Below, one piece after another: positions 25,101 to 34,563 of a DNA stretch of 64,000 nt (positions are counted from its first letter, which is position 1; every line of letters begins with the position of its first letter). The notes under the pieces are model-generated. The model was not told the DNA's origin and searched no databases. It saw nothing but the letters and a program-made list of their open reading frames with translations. Made by a program: the position numbers and the translations under genes. The stretch covers positions 1 through 64,000 of the forward strand of contig NZ_JBEXNL010000001.1 of NCBI RefSeq assembly GCF_040611135.1, read 5' to 3'. The DNA is from Tsukamurella sp040611135. Its GTDB lineage: Bacteria; Actinomycetota; Actinomycetes; Mycobacteriales; Mycobacteriaceae.

Positions 25101-28100
25101 ATCGGCGACCGGGAGCCGCGTGAGCGTGGCGACGGTGTTCGCCAACCCGACGGTGGAGGGCCTCGCTGCCGCCATCGGCGGCGCACCGGTGCCCGCCGCG
25201 GCGCTCGCGACGTCCTCGGTCGTCGCCGCTGTCGCCGGCGCCGAGCCGGAGCCGGAGTTCGCGGCACCGTCGGACCCCGAGGAGGCGGCCGAGCTGTTGC
25301 CCGCCCAGCACCAGATGTGGGTGCGCAACCGCCTGAGTCCCGATGGCTCGTACCACATCCCGGTCGCGCTGCACCTTCGCGGCGACGTGGACGTCTCCGC
25401 GATGCGCGTCGCCCTCGGCGATGTCGTCGCGCGGCACACCCCGCTGCGCACCGTCTACCGCAACGGCCCCACGGCCGGTGAGCCCGAGGTGCAGGTGCTG
25501 CCCGCGGGCCCGAACCTGGTGCCCTTCACCGAGCGGTCGGTGGAGCTCGACGAGTTGACCACCGCCGCCACCGACTACGCCGGCGAGCCCTTCGACCTGG
25601 CGGCCGACGTGCCCATCCGCGCGCGGCTCTACCGTATCGACGACCGGCACCAGGTACTGGTGCTGGTGATCCACCACATCGCCGCCGACGGCTGGTCGAT
25701 GATGCCGCTGGCCGGCGACCTCGCGACGGCGTACGCGTCGCGCACCCAGGGCAAGGCGCCGAAGTTCCCGCCGCTGCCGCGCACGTACACCGAGCACGCC
25801 CGGTCGTACAAGCACCGCCTCACCGGTGCCCCGCGCCAGGCACTGGACCGGTTCTGGGCCGATGTGCTCGCCGCCCCCCCGGCCGAGTCGGTGCCGCCCA
25901 CGGCCGTGCCCCGCTCCGGCGGCGTGGTCTCCGCGGCCAGCTCGATCGACACGCGCGTGGCCCCCGAGGTGTGGGCCGGTGTGGCGGGCCTGGCCCGCGC
26001 GCACACCACCACGCCGTTCATCGTGGTCCACGCGGCGCTCGCCGCCGCGATCGCCCGCCTGTCGGGCCAGGGCGACCTGGTGATCGGCACCGCCGTCGCC
26101 GGCCGCGGCGAGGCGGAGCTCGACGGTCTCGTCGGCATGTTCGTCAACTCGATCCCGTTGCGCACGCGCACCACCGACGACCAGACCTTCGCCCAGCACC
26201 TCGCCGCGGTGAGCCAGGGGGATCTGGACGCGCTCGACCACTCCGACCTGCCCTTCGAGTCCGTGCTCGAGCTGGTCGACCCGCCGCGCGCCGCCGGCCG
26301 TCACCCGGTCTTCCAAGTGATGCTCAACCAGCGCCCCTTCGACACGACGCACTTCCCGATGGCGGGCGTCGACGTCGAGGTGGTCCCCGTGGACGTCCCG
26401 ATCGCCCGCTTCGACCTAGAGGTCACGCTCGGCGCCGACGGCACCATCGAGCTGCGCTACGCCTCTGAGCTCTACCGCACCGAACAGGCCGAGTCGATCC
26501 TCGACGCACTCGTCGCAGTCCTCACCGCGGTGGGCCACGACCCGCAGACCACGATCGGCGAGTTGCCGATCATGTCGACGAAGCAGCTCGCCGAGCTCAC
26601 CCCCGTGCGGGGCGTGGAAGCCGATTTCCACACGCCGCTGGGCCAGCTCATGCGCGAGGCCGCCCGCACCTACGCGAACCGGCCCGCGGTGATCGACGGT
26701 GCCCGCGTGCTCACCTATCGCGAGCTCTACGCGGACGCCCGCAAGGTGGCCGCGGCGGTCCTCGCCGCGGGCTCGCGGCCGGGCGAGGCGGTCCTCACGG
26801 ACCTGTCCCGCTCCGCGGAGTCCATCACCGCCTTCTGGGGCATCACCCTGGCCGGCGCCGCGGTGGCCCCCGTCGACCCGAAGTACCCCCAGGACCGGCG
26901 CGACTACATCGCGAACGACGTGCGCGCCCGGGTGGGCGTCACCGCGACGGGAACCGGTGTTCAGGGCGTGAACTGGGTCGCGATGGATCAGCTCGGCGGC
27001 GAGGGTTACGACCCGCAGATCGTGCCGAATCTCGACGACGCCGCGTACATCATCTACACCTCGGGCTCGACCGGCCAGCCGAAGGGGACCGTCGTCACGC
27101 ATCGCGGTCTCGGCAACTTCGCCGAGGAACTGCACGTGCGGCTGCAGAGCGGCGCGGACACGCGCGTGATGGCGTTCGCCTCCACCGCGTTCGACGCCAC
27201 GGTGCTCGAGCACCTTCTCGCGATCCGCGTGGGTGCGCCGCTCGTCGTGGTGCCCCCGGGTACCACCGGCGGTCGTGAGCTCGAGCGGATCATCGCCGAT
27301 CACGGTGTGACCCACGGCTTCCTGACGCCGTCGACCCTGGCCACGGTGAACCCCGACGCGGTCCCGTCCTGGACTCACGTGCTCGCCGGTGGCGAGGCGC
27401 TCGGTCCCGGCCTGGCGAAGAAGTGGAGCGTCGGCCGCCGCCTGCACAACGGATACGGCCCCACGGAGACCACCATCATGACGGCGATCTCGGACGCGCT
27501 GTCCGGCGACGGCCGGGTGCCGATCGGACCGCCCGTCCGCGGCCAGGGTCTGCTGGTACTCGACGACGAGCTCCGGCCCGTCCCGGTCGGCATGCCCGGT
27601 GAGCTGTACGTGGCCGGGCCGCAGCTGGCCCGGGGCTACCACCGTCGCCCGCAGCTCACGGCGTCGCGGTTCGTGGCCAACCCGTACGGTGAGCCCGGCG
27701 ACCGCATGTACCGCACCGGTGACGTGGTCCGCTGGACGCGCGGCGACGCCGGCCAGTTGGTGGTCGACTTCGTGGGCCGCAACGACTTCCAGGTCAAGAT
27801 CCGAGGCATCCGGATCGAGCTCGGTGAGATCGACTCGACGATCGACACCATGCCCGGGGTCGACTTCGTCTCGACCCAGGTACGCCCGGGGCCCGACGGT
27901 GCCCCCGCCCTCGTCGCGTACGTCAAGGGCGACGTGGATCCGTCCGAGGTACGCGCCCACGTCCGGAAGCGGCTGCCCGGCTTCATGGTTCCCGCTGCGG
28001 TGATGATCATCGCGACGGTGCCGATGGGCAACACCGGCAAGCTCGACAACGCGGCGCTCCCGGAGCCCTACTTCGGTGGCAGCGGCAACGCCGCCGCGAA

Positions 28101-31100
28101 GCCGACCACCCCCGGCGAGGCCCGCGTCGTGGAGGCCTTCCGGAAGGTGCTCGGCAGCGATGCGATCGGCGTGGAGGACGACTTCTTCGACCTCGGCGGC
28201 AATTCTCTGTCGGCGAACGAGCTGGTGAGTCTGCTGGGCAACGGGATCGAGGCGCGCACCGTCTTCGACCTCCGCACCCCGGCGGCGATCGCGACCGCCC
28301 TGACCGGCGATCCCGACCGCATCTCCAACGAGTCCGCCCTCGAGGACCAGGGGCTGCGCCGGGTCCAGCGCGGTGACCGCATGCCGCTCTCCTCCGCGCA
28401 GGAGCGGATGTGGCTGCAGAACAAGATCGATCCCGGCCCGACCTACAACATCGGTGCCGCCTTCCTGGCGAGCCGCCCGGTGGACAAGGCCGTGCTCGAC
28501 GCCGCGTTGCGCGACCTGCTCGAGCGGCACGAGAGCCTGCGCACCCGGTACCCGTCGTCCGCGGAGGGGCCCTACCAGGAGATCCTCCCGGCCGACTCCC
28601 CACTGGTTCGAGACTTCGCGGCCGAGTTCGGCACCGCCACGTCGACCGTGGCCGGCCAGGAGTCGGCGATCGCCGAGTTCGTGGCGCGTCCGTTCGCGCT
28701 GAACAGCGACCTCCCGCTGCGCGTCATGACGGCGCCGACGGGAAAGGGGTCCATCCTCGCGATCGCGGTGCACCACATCGCGGCCGACGGCGCTTCCGTG
28801 GTGCCGCTGACCCGCGACCTCATGGCCGCCTACCTCGCCCGCACCACCGGCACGGAGCCCCAGTGGGCGGAGCTGCCACTGCAGTACGCGGATTACGCGG
28901 TGTGGCAGCGCGGCCAGGCGGAGAAGGACGCCGGCGCCGTCGACTACTTCGCCGAGCGGCTGCGCGGCATCCCGGAGGAGAGCTCGTTCCCGGCGGACGG
29001 CCCGCGGCCGACCATCGGCGCCACGGACGCCGGCGAGGTCGCCGTCGTGCTGCCGCGTGTCGAGCGGGAGGCCCTGGCGGACTTCGCCGCCAAGCGCGGT
29101 GTGTCGATGTTCATGGTGCTGCACGCGGCCCTCGCGGCCCTGCTGCACCGCGTGAACGACGCGGACGACGTCGTCATCGGCACGCCGGTGATCGGTCGTA
29201 CGGACCGCCGCCTGCGGGACGTCGTCGGCATGTTCGTCAACACCGTGGCGCTGCGCACCTCGGTGACCGGTGCGGAGACCTTCAACGCTCTCGTCGATCG
29301 GATCCGCAGCGGTGACCTGGACGACCTGGTCCACGCGACCGCGCCGTTCGAGCGCGTCATCGAGGCACTGGCTCCGCCGCGCAGCCGTGACCGGCACCCG
29401 GTGTTCCAGGTGGTGCTCAGTCACCAGAACCTCGGCGATCCGCTGAGCGTGCTGAGCTCCGACGGCGGCGGTCTGTTCGACCTCGAGCCGCTGCCGCTGG
29501 CCGCCGCCACCACGACCTTCGACGCGACCTTCGAGGTCCGCGAGGTGGAGGAGGGCCTGCGGTTCAACCTGCGGTACCGGACCGACCTGTACCGTCCGGG
29601 TACCGCGGAGGGCATCGTCGCGCGCCTCGTGCGCCTGGTGACGGCCGGCGTCGCGTCGCCGGACACGCCGGTCGCGGATCTCCCGGTGCTGCTGCCGGAG
29701 GAGGAGGAACTGTTCCGGCGGGCCGCCACCACGATCGAGCCGCACACCATGGCGGAGATCCTGGCGCGCGCCGTGCGCCAGCGTCCCGGTGCGCCCGCGC
29801 TGCGGGCGGGTGACGTGCGGTACACCTACTCGGAGCTGGACTCGTCGATCTCGGCGCTCGCCAATCGCCTGGCCGGCCTCGGGGTGGGTGTGGGCACCCG
29901 GATCGCGGTATCGATCCCGCGCTCCGCCGCGTCCGTCGTCGCGTTCTGGGCCGTTGCCCGGCTCGGCGCGGTGTACGTGCCCGTCGACCCGAACTACCCC
30001 GCCGAGCGCATCCGGTACATCCTCGAGGACGCCAAGCCCGCGATGGGCCTGACGGTGCGCGACACTGCGAGCGACCTGCCCGAGCTCGTGGACTGGGTGA
30101 CCGTGGACCTGAGCACCTCCCGGGTGCAGCATCCGTCGGCGGGCATCGCGCAGATCGGGATGGACGATCCGGCGTACGTGATCTACACGTCCGGTTCCAC
30201 CGGCAAGCCCAAGGGCGTCGTCGTCCCGCACCGTGGTCTGGCCGCGATGGCGGACACGCTCGTGCGCCAGCACGCCGTCGGGGCGAACGCGCGGGTGTTG
30301 CACTTCGCGTCGCCGAGCTTCGACGCGTCGATCCTCGAGCTACTGCTCGCGACCTGGTCGCGCGCCGAGCTCGTGGTCGCGCCGGTCACCCTCTACGGCG
30401 GCTCGCCCCTCGGCGACTTCCTCGCCGAGAACGAGGTCACGCACGCCTTCATCACGCCGGCGGCGCTGGCCACGATCCCGGATCGCGATCTGCCTCTGCT
30501 GGAGGCGCTCAGCGTCGGCGGCGACGTCCTGCAGACCGAGCTGGCGCGCCGCTGGTCGGACGGGCGCATCCTGATCAACGCCTACGGCCCGACCGAGGTC
30601 ACGATCGCCGCGACCATCGGCGCGGTCGATCCGAACAACGTGGACATCGGTAGTGCCGTCACGGACGCGCAGCTGATGATCTGCGACGAGCGGCTGAACC
30701 TGGTCGCGCCCGGCACCGTCGGCGAGCTGTACGTCGCGGGCCCCGGGGTGGCGCACGGCTACCTGGACCGTCCCGACCTCACGGCGTCGCGGTTCGTGGC
30801 CAACCCGTACAACGACGCGCAGGGCTACAAGCGCATGTACCGCACGGGCGATCTCGTGCGCTGGCGCGCAGGGGACTCCGGCGATCCGGTGCTCGAGTTC
30901 GTTGGGCGCAGTGATGATCAGCTCAAGGTGCGCGGTTTCCGCGTCGAGCCGGGCGAGATCGTGACAGCGCTCGAGGGGCACCCGAACGTGCGGCAGGCCG
31001 TGGTCGTGGTCGACCGTCCCGAGGGCTCGCTCGAGGCGCAGGCCGCGGCCCGGCTGGTCGCGTACTACGTGACCGATGGTGCCGTCACCGTCGACGCGCT

Positions 31101-33381
31101 TCGCTCGTACGTCGCGGATCGGCTTCCGCGGCACATGGTTCCGGCCGTCTTCCAGGAGATCGAAAGCGTCCCGGTCTCGGCCCACGGCAAGACGGACCTC
31201 AAGGCCCTGCCCCCGGTCGGCGCGCCGGTAGCGCCGGCACCGGCAGCGGACGAGGCTCCGGCCTCGCCCCTTGCGGCACTGGCCCAGCCCGCGGCGCCGA
31301 AGCAGCGCGCGGTCTCGTCGGCCAGCCTGGAGGGCGCGGTCGCGGAGATCCTCTCCGACGTACTGGGTGTCGCCTCGCTGGGTATGGAGGACGACTTCTT
31401 CGCCGTCGGCGGTACCTCTCTGCAGGCCGCGATCGCCGTCGACCGACTGCGCGAGCGGTTCAACTCCGAGGACGCCAGCATCCGCTGGTTCTTCGAGGAC
31501 GCGAAGGTCGGGACCATCGCGGCCCGGATCGCGGGCGCTCCGGCCCAGGTCTCGACCACTGCCGTGATCACCGGTGTGGCTGCGGATTCCGATACCGCGA
31601 TCACCGACCCGATCCTGCCGCTGCGCGCGGGCACCCCGGGCGTGGACCCGCTGTACTGCATCCACCCCGCGGTCGGCCTGGCGTGGAACTACCTGGGGCT
31701 CTCCAGCGAGCTCGACCCGAGCATCCCGATCATCGGCATGCAGGCCCCCGGGATCTCCTACCCGATGCCGCCCGCGGACTCGATCAAGGAGCTGGCCCGC
31801 ACCTACGTGCGGTCCATCCGCGCGACCCGCCCGCACGGCCCGTACAACCTCCTCGGCTGGTCGCTCGGCGGCCTGATCGCGCACGAGATGGCCGTCGAGC
31901 TGCGGGAACTGGGCGAGAAGGTCAACCTCGCGCTCATGGACGCGTACCCGCTGGGCGACTACCGCGGGCCGCGCGAGGAGATGTCGATCGCGGCGCTGTT
32001 GCGCGAGTTCGTCGGCCTCGACGTCGATGAGGACGCCGAGCTGAGCACCGACGACGCCCTGGACCTTCTGGCATCCGCCGGCGGACCGGCGCGGGAGCTC
32101 TCGCGCGGCCAGATGGAGCGGCTGCTGACGAACTACCGGCACAACACCTCGCTGGGCTACTCGCACCGACCGCGTGAGTACGACGGCAACATGCTGGTCT
32201 TCCGCGCCACGGAGCAGCCCACGGGCGGCCTGGTGCCGCAGCTGTGGCGGCCGTACGTGACGGGCCTGGTGCAGGTGCACGACATCGAGGCCACGCACAA
32301 CCAGCTCGGCTCGGCGCCGGCGATCGACGAGATCGCCCGCACGATGAACGTCTTCCTCACGGGCAACTACACCGCCGTGGTGAGGTCCACGAGCAAGACG
32401 CTCGACGACACCAAGCCACTCGTCAGCGTGCGGGGCCTGACCCGCAAGTACGGCCGTGGCAAGAAGGCGGTGTACGCGCTGGGCGGGGTGGACCTCGATA
32501 TCGCGCCGGGCAGCGTGCACGCGCTGCTGGGCCCGAACGGCGCCGGCAAGACGACCACGGTGAAGATCATCTCGACACTCATGAAGCCCTCCGAGGGCTC
32601 CGTGACCATCGACGGTGTCGACGCCCTTGCCGACCCGCGCCGGGCGCGCTCGATCATCGGGCTCTCGGGCCAGTACTCGGCCGTGGACGAGAACCTCACG
32701 GGCCGTGAGAACCTCGAGATGTTCGCCCGTCTGTACGGCTTCGACAAGGGCGCCGCGAAGGCCCGGGCGACGGAGCTGCTCAAGCAGTTCCGGCTCACGG
32801 GTGCCGCCGACCGCGCATCGGGCACCTACTCCGGCGGCATGCGCCGGCGTCTCGACCTGGCCGGCGCCATCATCGCGCGGCCGCGGCTCGTCGTCCTCGA
32901 CGAGCCGACCACCGGTCTCGACCCGCGCAGCCGCAAGGACGTGTGGGACGTGATCGCCCGGCTCAGCAAGGAGGAGGGCATCTCGGTGCTGCTCACCACG
33001 CAGTACCTGGACGAGGCCGAGTTGCTCGCCGACCTGGTCACGATCATCGACCAGGGCCGGATCATCCGGTCCGGCACGGTGCCCGAGCTCAAGTCGGCCG
33101 CCGCGGCCGACCTGATCCAGATCGGAATCCGCGAACGCGATCGGGTCACCGCGTGGCCGATCCTGGCCCGCCATGCGATCGACGGCACCGCGGTCCGCGA
33201 GGCCTCGGGCCTCAGCGCCATCCGCGTGGCGGACGGCCAGCACAAGCTGGTCGCCGTCCTCAACGACCTGCGCGAAGCGGGCGTCCACGTCGAATCCGCG
33301 ATGCTGCGCGAGGCCACCCTGGACGACGTTTTCTTCGCCCTCACCGGCGAGGACGCGAACAAGACCGAGGAGAGCAACTGA
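22114..33381 (+). CDS. Three-module NRPS with thioesterase fused to a DrrA-type ABC ATPase
   Basis: One reading frame of 3755 residues. Domains in order: C1 (HHVVIDG, His140), A1 (FTSGSTGRPKG near 600), T1 (Ser985), C2 (HHIAADG, 1187), A2 (near 1645), T2 (Ser2031), C3 (HHIAADG, 2220), A3 (near 2690), T3 (Ser3102), TE (GWSLGG Ser3250, Asp3276, His3395), then a whole ABC ATPase (3435-3740) with Walker A GPNGAGKTT (3473), signature SGGMRRRL (3573), Walker B with Asp3596 and Glu3597, and LTTQYLDEA as in DrrA. No epimerization domain. C1 resembles the EntF-type domain that takes an acyl or aryl group from a separate carrier. Start: GTG 22114 behind AAGGAG. Product predicted to be a capped tripeptide; identity unknown. 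Confidence 0.93.
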   Translation: MEHVVHSLTGAQYGMWLSQQMSPDVAYTVAQYVDIRGPFDVETMRAVTREAGDEFQSPYVRIDVDESGAPVQRLDRSIDGAAQVIDLGLADLPEDQRIDAAVAWMRAEYSRPLDLAVDDLIINRLIRVADDHWLWYARAHHVVIDGYGASTLQRRVAELYTARVTGAETPALKPAPLGPDGFVTAEDKYFASARADGDADYWAEIVATLPEAAGLSRMVAAPSPLNLRHNGVPSSEAGARLEAAAERLGTNRTGLVIAAFGAYVAAVSGREEISLSVPVAARTTAALRGSTGMTANVLPVPVRAGSGATVSDVIDGTGLDLRNGLRHQLYPAARMEAPTLREGVVGSTFGDTINIMMFSSAITLGEAAGTLNLLTSGPAEDVAVTVYESEQGALRIDMEANPASYSVADLEAHYARFMEYLDRFAAATGGTPLSELTVATESEAVEWARFAGAADGAPQAAGPSVPMPDLLRRTAAAHPDRIAVVDGDRSITYAELDRYSDRLARYLMTVGAAPEASVALRIPRSLESVIAVWAVTKTGAAFVPIDPKLPADRAEHIATAAAPVATLTPSDLARVWGPGANAGSSDADWPAIDLANPAYLIFTSGSTGRPKGVSVTHAGLSSLAAELVRSHALADGSRVMHFVSPGFDASVLELLMAVDSASTLVVVPPEVYGGEELEEVLAQGGVNGGFITPAAVATMDPAKVPALSSLGVGGDTVPQALVEKWATEGRTLVNVYGPTETTIAVTLGGLHADAPVRLGGPIPGTRLYVLDPYLRPAPAGVAGELYISGPGIARGYHGNPALTSERFVANPFEADGARMYRSGDLVRWDVDGALEFLGRIDSQVKLRGFRIELGEIDAAVMRVAGTERAITVVAGDDTTTAELVTYVTGTAEPEAISAGIAAELPAYMVPARIVPLDEFPLTVNGKVDHKQLPQPERGAVEVVAGRGPRTDAELLVAAAFAEVIPGVGKGDLNVTTTLFDLGGNSLSATRIAARLGSATGSRVSVATVFANPTVEGLAAAIGGAPVPAAALATSSVVAAVAGAEPEPEFAAPSDPEEAAELLPAQHQMWVRNRLSPDGSYHIPVALHLRGDVDVSAMRVALGDVVARHTPLRTVYRNGPTAGEPEVQVLPAGPNLVPFTERSVELDELTTAATDYAGEPFDLAADVPIRARLYRIDDRHQVLVLVIHHIAADGWSMMPLAGDLATAYASRTQGKAPKFPPLPRTYTEHARSYKHRLTGAPRQALDRFWADVLAAPPAESVPPTAVPRSGGVVSAASSIDTRVAPEVWAGVAGLARAHTTTPFIVVHAALAAAIARLSGQGDLVIGTAVAGRGEAELDGLVGMFVNSIPLRTRTTDDQTFAQHLAAVSQGDLDALDHSDLPFESVLELVDPPRAAGRHPVFQVMLNQRPFDTTHFPMAGVDVEVVPVDVPIARFDLEVTLGADGTIELRYASELYRTEQAESILDALVAVLTAVGHDPQTTIGELPIMSTKQLAELTPVRGVEADFHTPLGQLMREAARTYANRPAVIDGARVLTYRELYADARKVAAAVLAAGSRPGEAVLTDLSRSAESITAFWGITLAGAAVAPVDPKYPQDRRDYIANDVRARVGVTATGTGVQGVNWVAMDQLGGEGYDPQIVPNLDDAAYIIYTSGSTGQPKGTVVTHRGLGNFAEELHVRLQSGADTRVMAFASTAFDATVLEHLLAIRVGAPLVVVPPGTTGGRELERIIADHGVTHGFLTPSTLATVNPDAVPSWTHVLAGGEALGPGLAKKWSVGRRLHNGYGPTETTIMTAISDALSGDGRVPIGPPVRGQGLLVLDDELRPVPVGMPGELYVAGPQLARGYHRRPQLTASRFVANPYGEPGDRMYRTGDVVRWTRGDAGQLVVDFVGRNDFQVKIRGIRIELGEIDSTIDTMPGVDFVSTQVRPGPDGAPALVAYVKGDVDPSEVRAHVRKRLPGFMVPAAVMIIATVPMGNTGKLDNAALPEPYFGGSGNAAAKPTTPGEARVVEAFRKVLGSDAIGVEDDFFDLGGNSLSANELVSLLGNGIEARTVFDLRTPAAIATALTGDPDRISNESALEDQGLRRVQRGDRMPLSSAQERMWLQNKIDPGPTYNIGAAFLASRPVDKAVLDAALRDLLERHESLRTRYPSSAEGPYQEILPADSPLVRDFAAEFGTATSTVAGQESAIAEFVARPFALNSDLPLRVMTAPTGKGSILAIAVHHIAADGASVVPLTRDLMAAYLARTTGTEPQWAELPLQYADYAVWQRGQAEKDAGAVDYFAERLRGIPEESSFPADGPRPTIGATDAGEVAVVLPRVEREALADFAAKRGVSMFMVLHAALAALLHRVNDADDVVIGTPVIGRTDRRLRDVVGMFVNTVALRTSVTGAETFNALVDRIRSGDLDDLVHATAPFERVIEALAPPRSRDRHPVFQVVLSHQNLGDPLSVLSSDGGGLFDLEPLPLAAATTTFDATFEVREVEEGLRFNLRYRTDLYRPGTAEGIVARLVRLVTAGVASPDTPVADLPVLLPEEEELFRRAATTIEPHTMAEILARAVRQRPGAPALRAGDVRYTYSELDSSISALANRLAGLGVGVGTRIAVSIPRSAASVVAFWAVARLGAVYVPVDPNYPAERIRYILEDAKPAMGLTVRDTASDLPELVDWVTVDLSTSRVQHPSAGIAQIGMDDPAYVIYTSGSTGKPKGVVVPHRGLAAMADTLVRQHAVGANARVLHFASPSFDASILELLLATWSRAELVVAPVTLYGGSPLGDFLAENEVTHAFITPAALATIPDRDLPLLEALSVGGDVLQTELARRWSDGRILINAYGPTEVTIAATIGAVDPNNVDIGSAVTDAQLMICDERLNLVAPGTVGELYVAGPGVAHGYLDRPDLTASRFVANPYNDAQGYKRMYRTGDLVRWRAGDSGDPVLEFVGRSDDQLKVRGFRVEPGEIVTALEGHPNVRQAVVVVDRPEGSLEAQAAARLVAYYVTDGAVTVDALRSYVADRLPRHMVPAVFQEIESVPVSAHGKTDLKALPPVGAPVAPAPAADEAPASPLAALAQPAAPKQRAVSSASLEGAVAEILSDVLGVASLGMEDDFFAVGGTSLQAAIAVDRLRERFNSEDASIRWFFEDAKVGTIAARIAGAPAQVSTTAVITGVAADSDTAITDPILPLRAGTPGVDPLYCIHPAVGLAWNYLGLSSELDPSIPIIGMQAPGISYPMPPADSIKELARTYVRSIRATRPHGPYNLLGWSLGGLIAHEMAVELRELGEKVNLALMDAYPLGDYRGPREEMSIAALLREFVGLDVDEDAELSTDDALDLLASAGGPARELSRGQMERLLTNYRHNTSLGYSHRPREYDGNMLVFRATEQPTGGLVPQLWRPYVTGLVQVHDIEATHNQLGSAPAIDEIARTMNVFLTGNYTAVVRSTSKTLDDTKPLVSVRGLTRKYGRGKKAVYALGGVDLDIAPGSVHALLGPNGAGKTTTVKIISTLMKPSEGSVTIDGVDALADPRRARSIIGLSGQYSAVDENLTGRENLEMFARLYGFDKGAAKARATELLKQFRLTGAADRASGTYSGGMRRRLDLAGAIIARPRLVVLDEPTTGLDPRSRKDVWDVIARLSKEEGISVLLTTQYLDEAELLADLVTIIDQGRIIRSGTVPELKSAAAADLIQIGIRERDRVTAWPILARHAIDGTAVREASGLSAIRVADGQHKLVAVLNDLREAGVHVESAMLREATLDDVFFALTGEDANKTEESN

Positions 33382-34220
33382 TGACCGCGATCACCTTCCC
33401 CCAGGAACGCGAGTCGTCGCTGAACGGATTCCTCAGCGACTGCGCGGTGATGACCCGCCGCAACCTCACCACCCTGATCCGGATCCCGCAGCTGCTCCTG
33501 GGCGCCACGGTCCAGCCGATCATGTTCGTGCTGCTCTTCAGCTACGTGTTCGGTTCGGCGTTGGGGGGCGAGGTGGGCGGAGACCGCTACCGCGAGTTCC
33601 TACTCGCCGGCATCCTGGTCCAGACGGTGGCCTTCAGCTCCGGCCAGACGGCGATCGGCGTCGCCTCCGACATGAAGAACGGCATCATCGACAGGTTCTG
33701 CTCGCTGCCGATGTCGCGGCTGGCCGTCATGGTCGGACGCACACTGTCGGACCTCGTCGTCAACGTGATCAGTGTGGCGGTGATGCTCGTGGTCGGTCTG
33801 CTGGTCGGCTGGCGGTTCCGCGGCAGCTGGGTCGACGCGGTCCTCTCCCTGGCGACGCTACTGCTGTTCGGGTTCGCGATGTCCTGGCTGGGCGCGCTCA
33901 TCGGTCTCTCGGTCTCGACGCCCGAGTCCGCGCAGGCGCTCTGCATGATCGTGATGTTCCCGATCGCCTTCATCTCGTCGGCGTTCATCGCGTCGGGCGA
34001 CCTGCCGGGCCCGCTGCGCACGATCGCGTCGTGGAATCCGGTGACCTCCATGGCCCGTTCGCTCCGTGAGGCCTTCGGCAATCCGTTGAGCCCCAAGCCG
34101 GTGTTCAACGAGCCGGTCAACTGGGCGGCGCAGCACGCCACCGCCTACTCCGCGATCGTCTCGCTCGTGATGATCGTCGTCATCGTGCCCCTCGCCGCGC
34201 GCGCCTACATGCGCCACTGA
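33381..34220 (+). CDS. ABC-2 type permease (DrrB-like)
   Basis: 279-residue membrane protein with six helices and the DrrB-family pattern: PQLLLGATVQPIMFVLLFSY at the first helix, DMKNGIIDRFCSLPMSRLAV in the loop, and an amphipathic FIASGDLPGPLRTIASWNP before the last helices. Its ATG shares one base with the NRPS stop (TGATG), so translation is coupled. It is the obvious membrane partner of the ATPase domain fused to the NRPS; together they would export the peptide. Confidence 0.93.
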   Translation: MTAITFPQERESSLNGFLSDCAVMTRRNLTTLIRIPQLLLGATVQPIMFVLLFSYVFGSALGGEVGGDRYREFLLAGILVQTVAFSSGQTAIGVASDMKNGIIDRFCSLPMSRLAVMVGRTLSDLVVNVISVAVMLVVGLLVGWRFRGSWVDAVLSLATLLLFGFAMSWLGALIGLSVSTPESAQALCMIVMFPIAFISSAFIASGDLPGPLRTIASWNPVTSMARSLREAFGNPLSPKPVFNEPVNWAAQHATAYSAIVSLVMIVVIVPLAARAYMRH

Positions 34221-34292
34221 CCCGCGCGCTCGCGCCGCGAGCGTGCTCATCAACAACCCATCGCCGTATCCCTCCCACAAAGGAGAAATGAA

Positions 34293-34496
34293 ATGAACAA
34301 TCCCTTCGACAACGAGTCGGGCGAGTTCGAGGTCCTCGTGAACGACGAGGGCCAGCACTCCCTGTGGCCGACCTTCCGTCCGGCTCCCCGGGGCTGGACG
34401 ATCGCCTTCGGCGAGGGCGGCCGTTCGCGGGCGGAGTGCCTCGAGTACGTCGAGTCCGCGTGGACGGACATCCGTCCGCTCAGTCTGCGCGCCTGA
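34293..34496 (+). CDS. MbtH-like protein
   Basis: 67-residue MbtH family protein that binds and activates NRPS adenylation domains. Family signature visible: NPFDNESGEFEVLVNDEGQH, SLWPTFRPAPRGW and the C-terminal EYVESAWTDIRPLSLR with the conserved Trp residues. AAAGGAG sits at ideal distance before ATG 34293. Last gene of the NRPS operon, followed by a strong terminator; its partners are most likely the three A domains upstream. Confidence 0.95.
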   Translation: MNNPFDNESGEFEVLVNDEGQHSLWPTFRPAPRGWTIAFGEGGRSRAECLEYVESAWTDIRPLSLRA

Positions 34497-34513
34497 GAGT
34501 TCCGTTCGGCGAG

Positions 34514-34545
34514 GGCCGGCAGGGCAGCCGCCCTGCCGGCCGTTT
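34514..34545 (+). terminator. Terminator of the NRPS operon
   Basis: GGCCGGCAGGGC (34514-34525) and GCCCTGCCGGCC (34530-34541) form a perfect 12-bp stem with an AGCC tetraloop, followed by GTTTCC. It lies 18 bases after the mbtH stop and before the convergent glycosyltransferase gene. Confidence 0.9.
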
Positions 34546-34563
34546 CCGTGCCCCGGATCCCCG

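Noticed and set aside
21895..26352. Very long minus-strand frames opposite the NRPS gene
   Set aside because: They are antisense shadows of the NRPS; low-complexity His/Arg/Gly composition and no start signals.
22114..34496. NRPS cluster as an iron-regulated siderophore locus
   Set aside because: No iron box is visible before the gene and no siderophore biosynthesis or uptake genes are near; the EntF-like C1 alone is insufficient.
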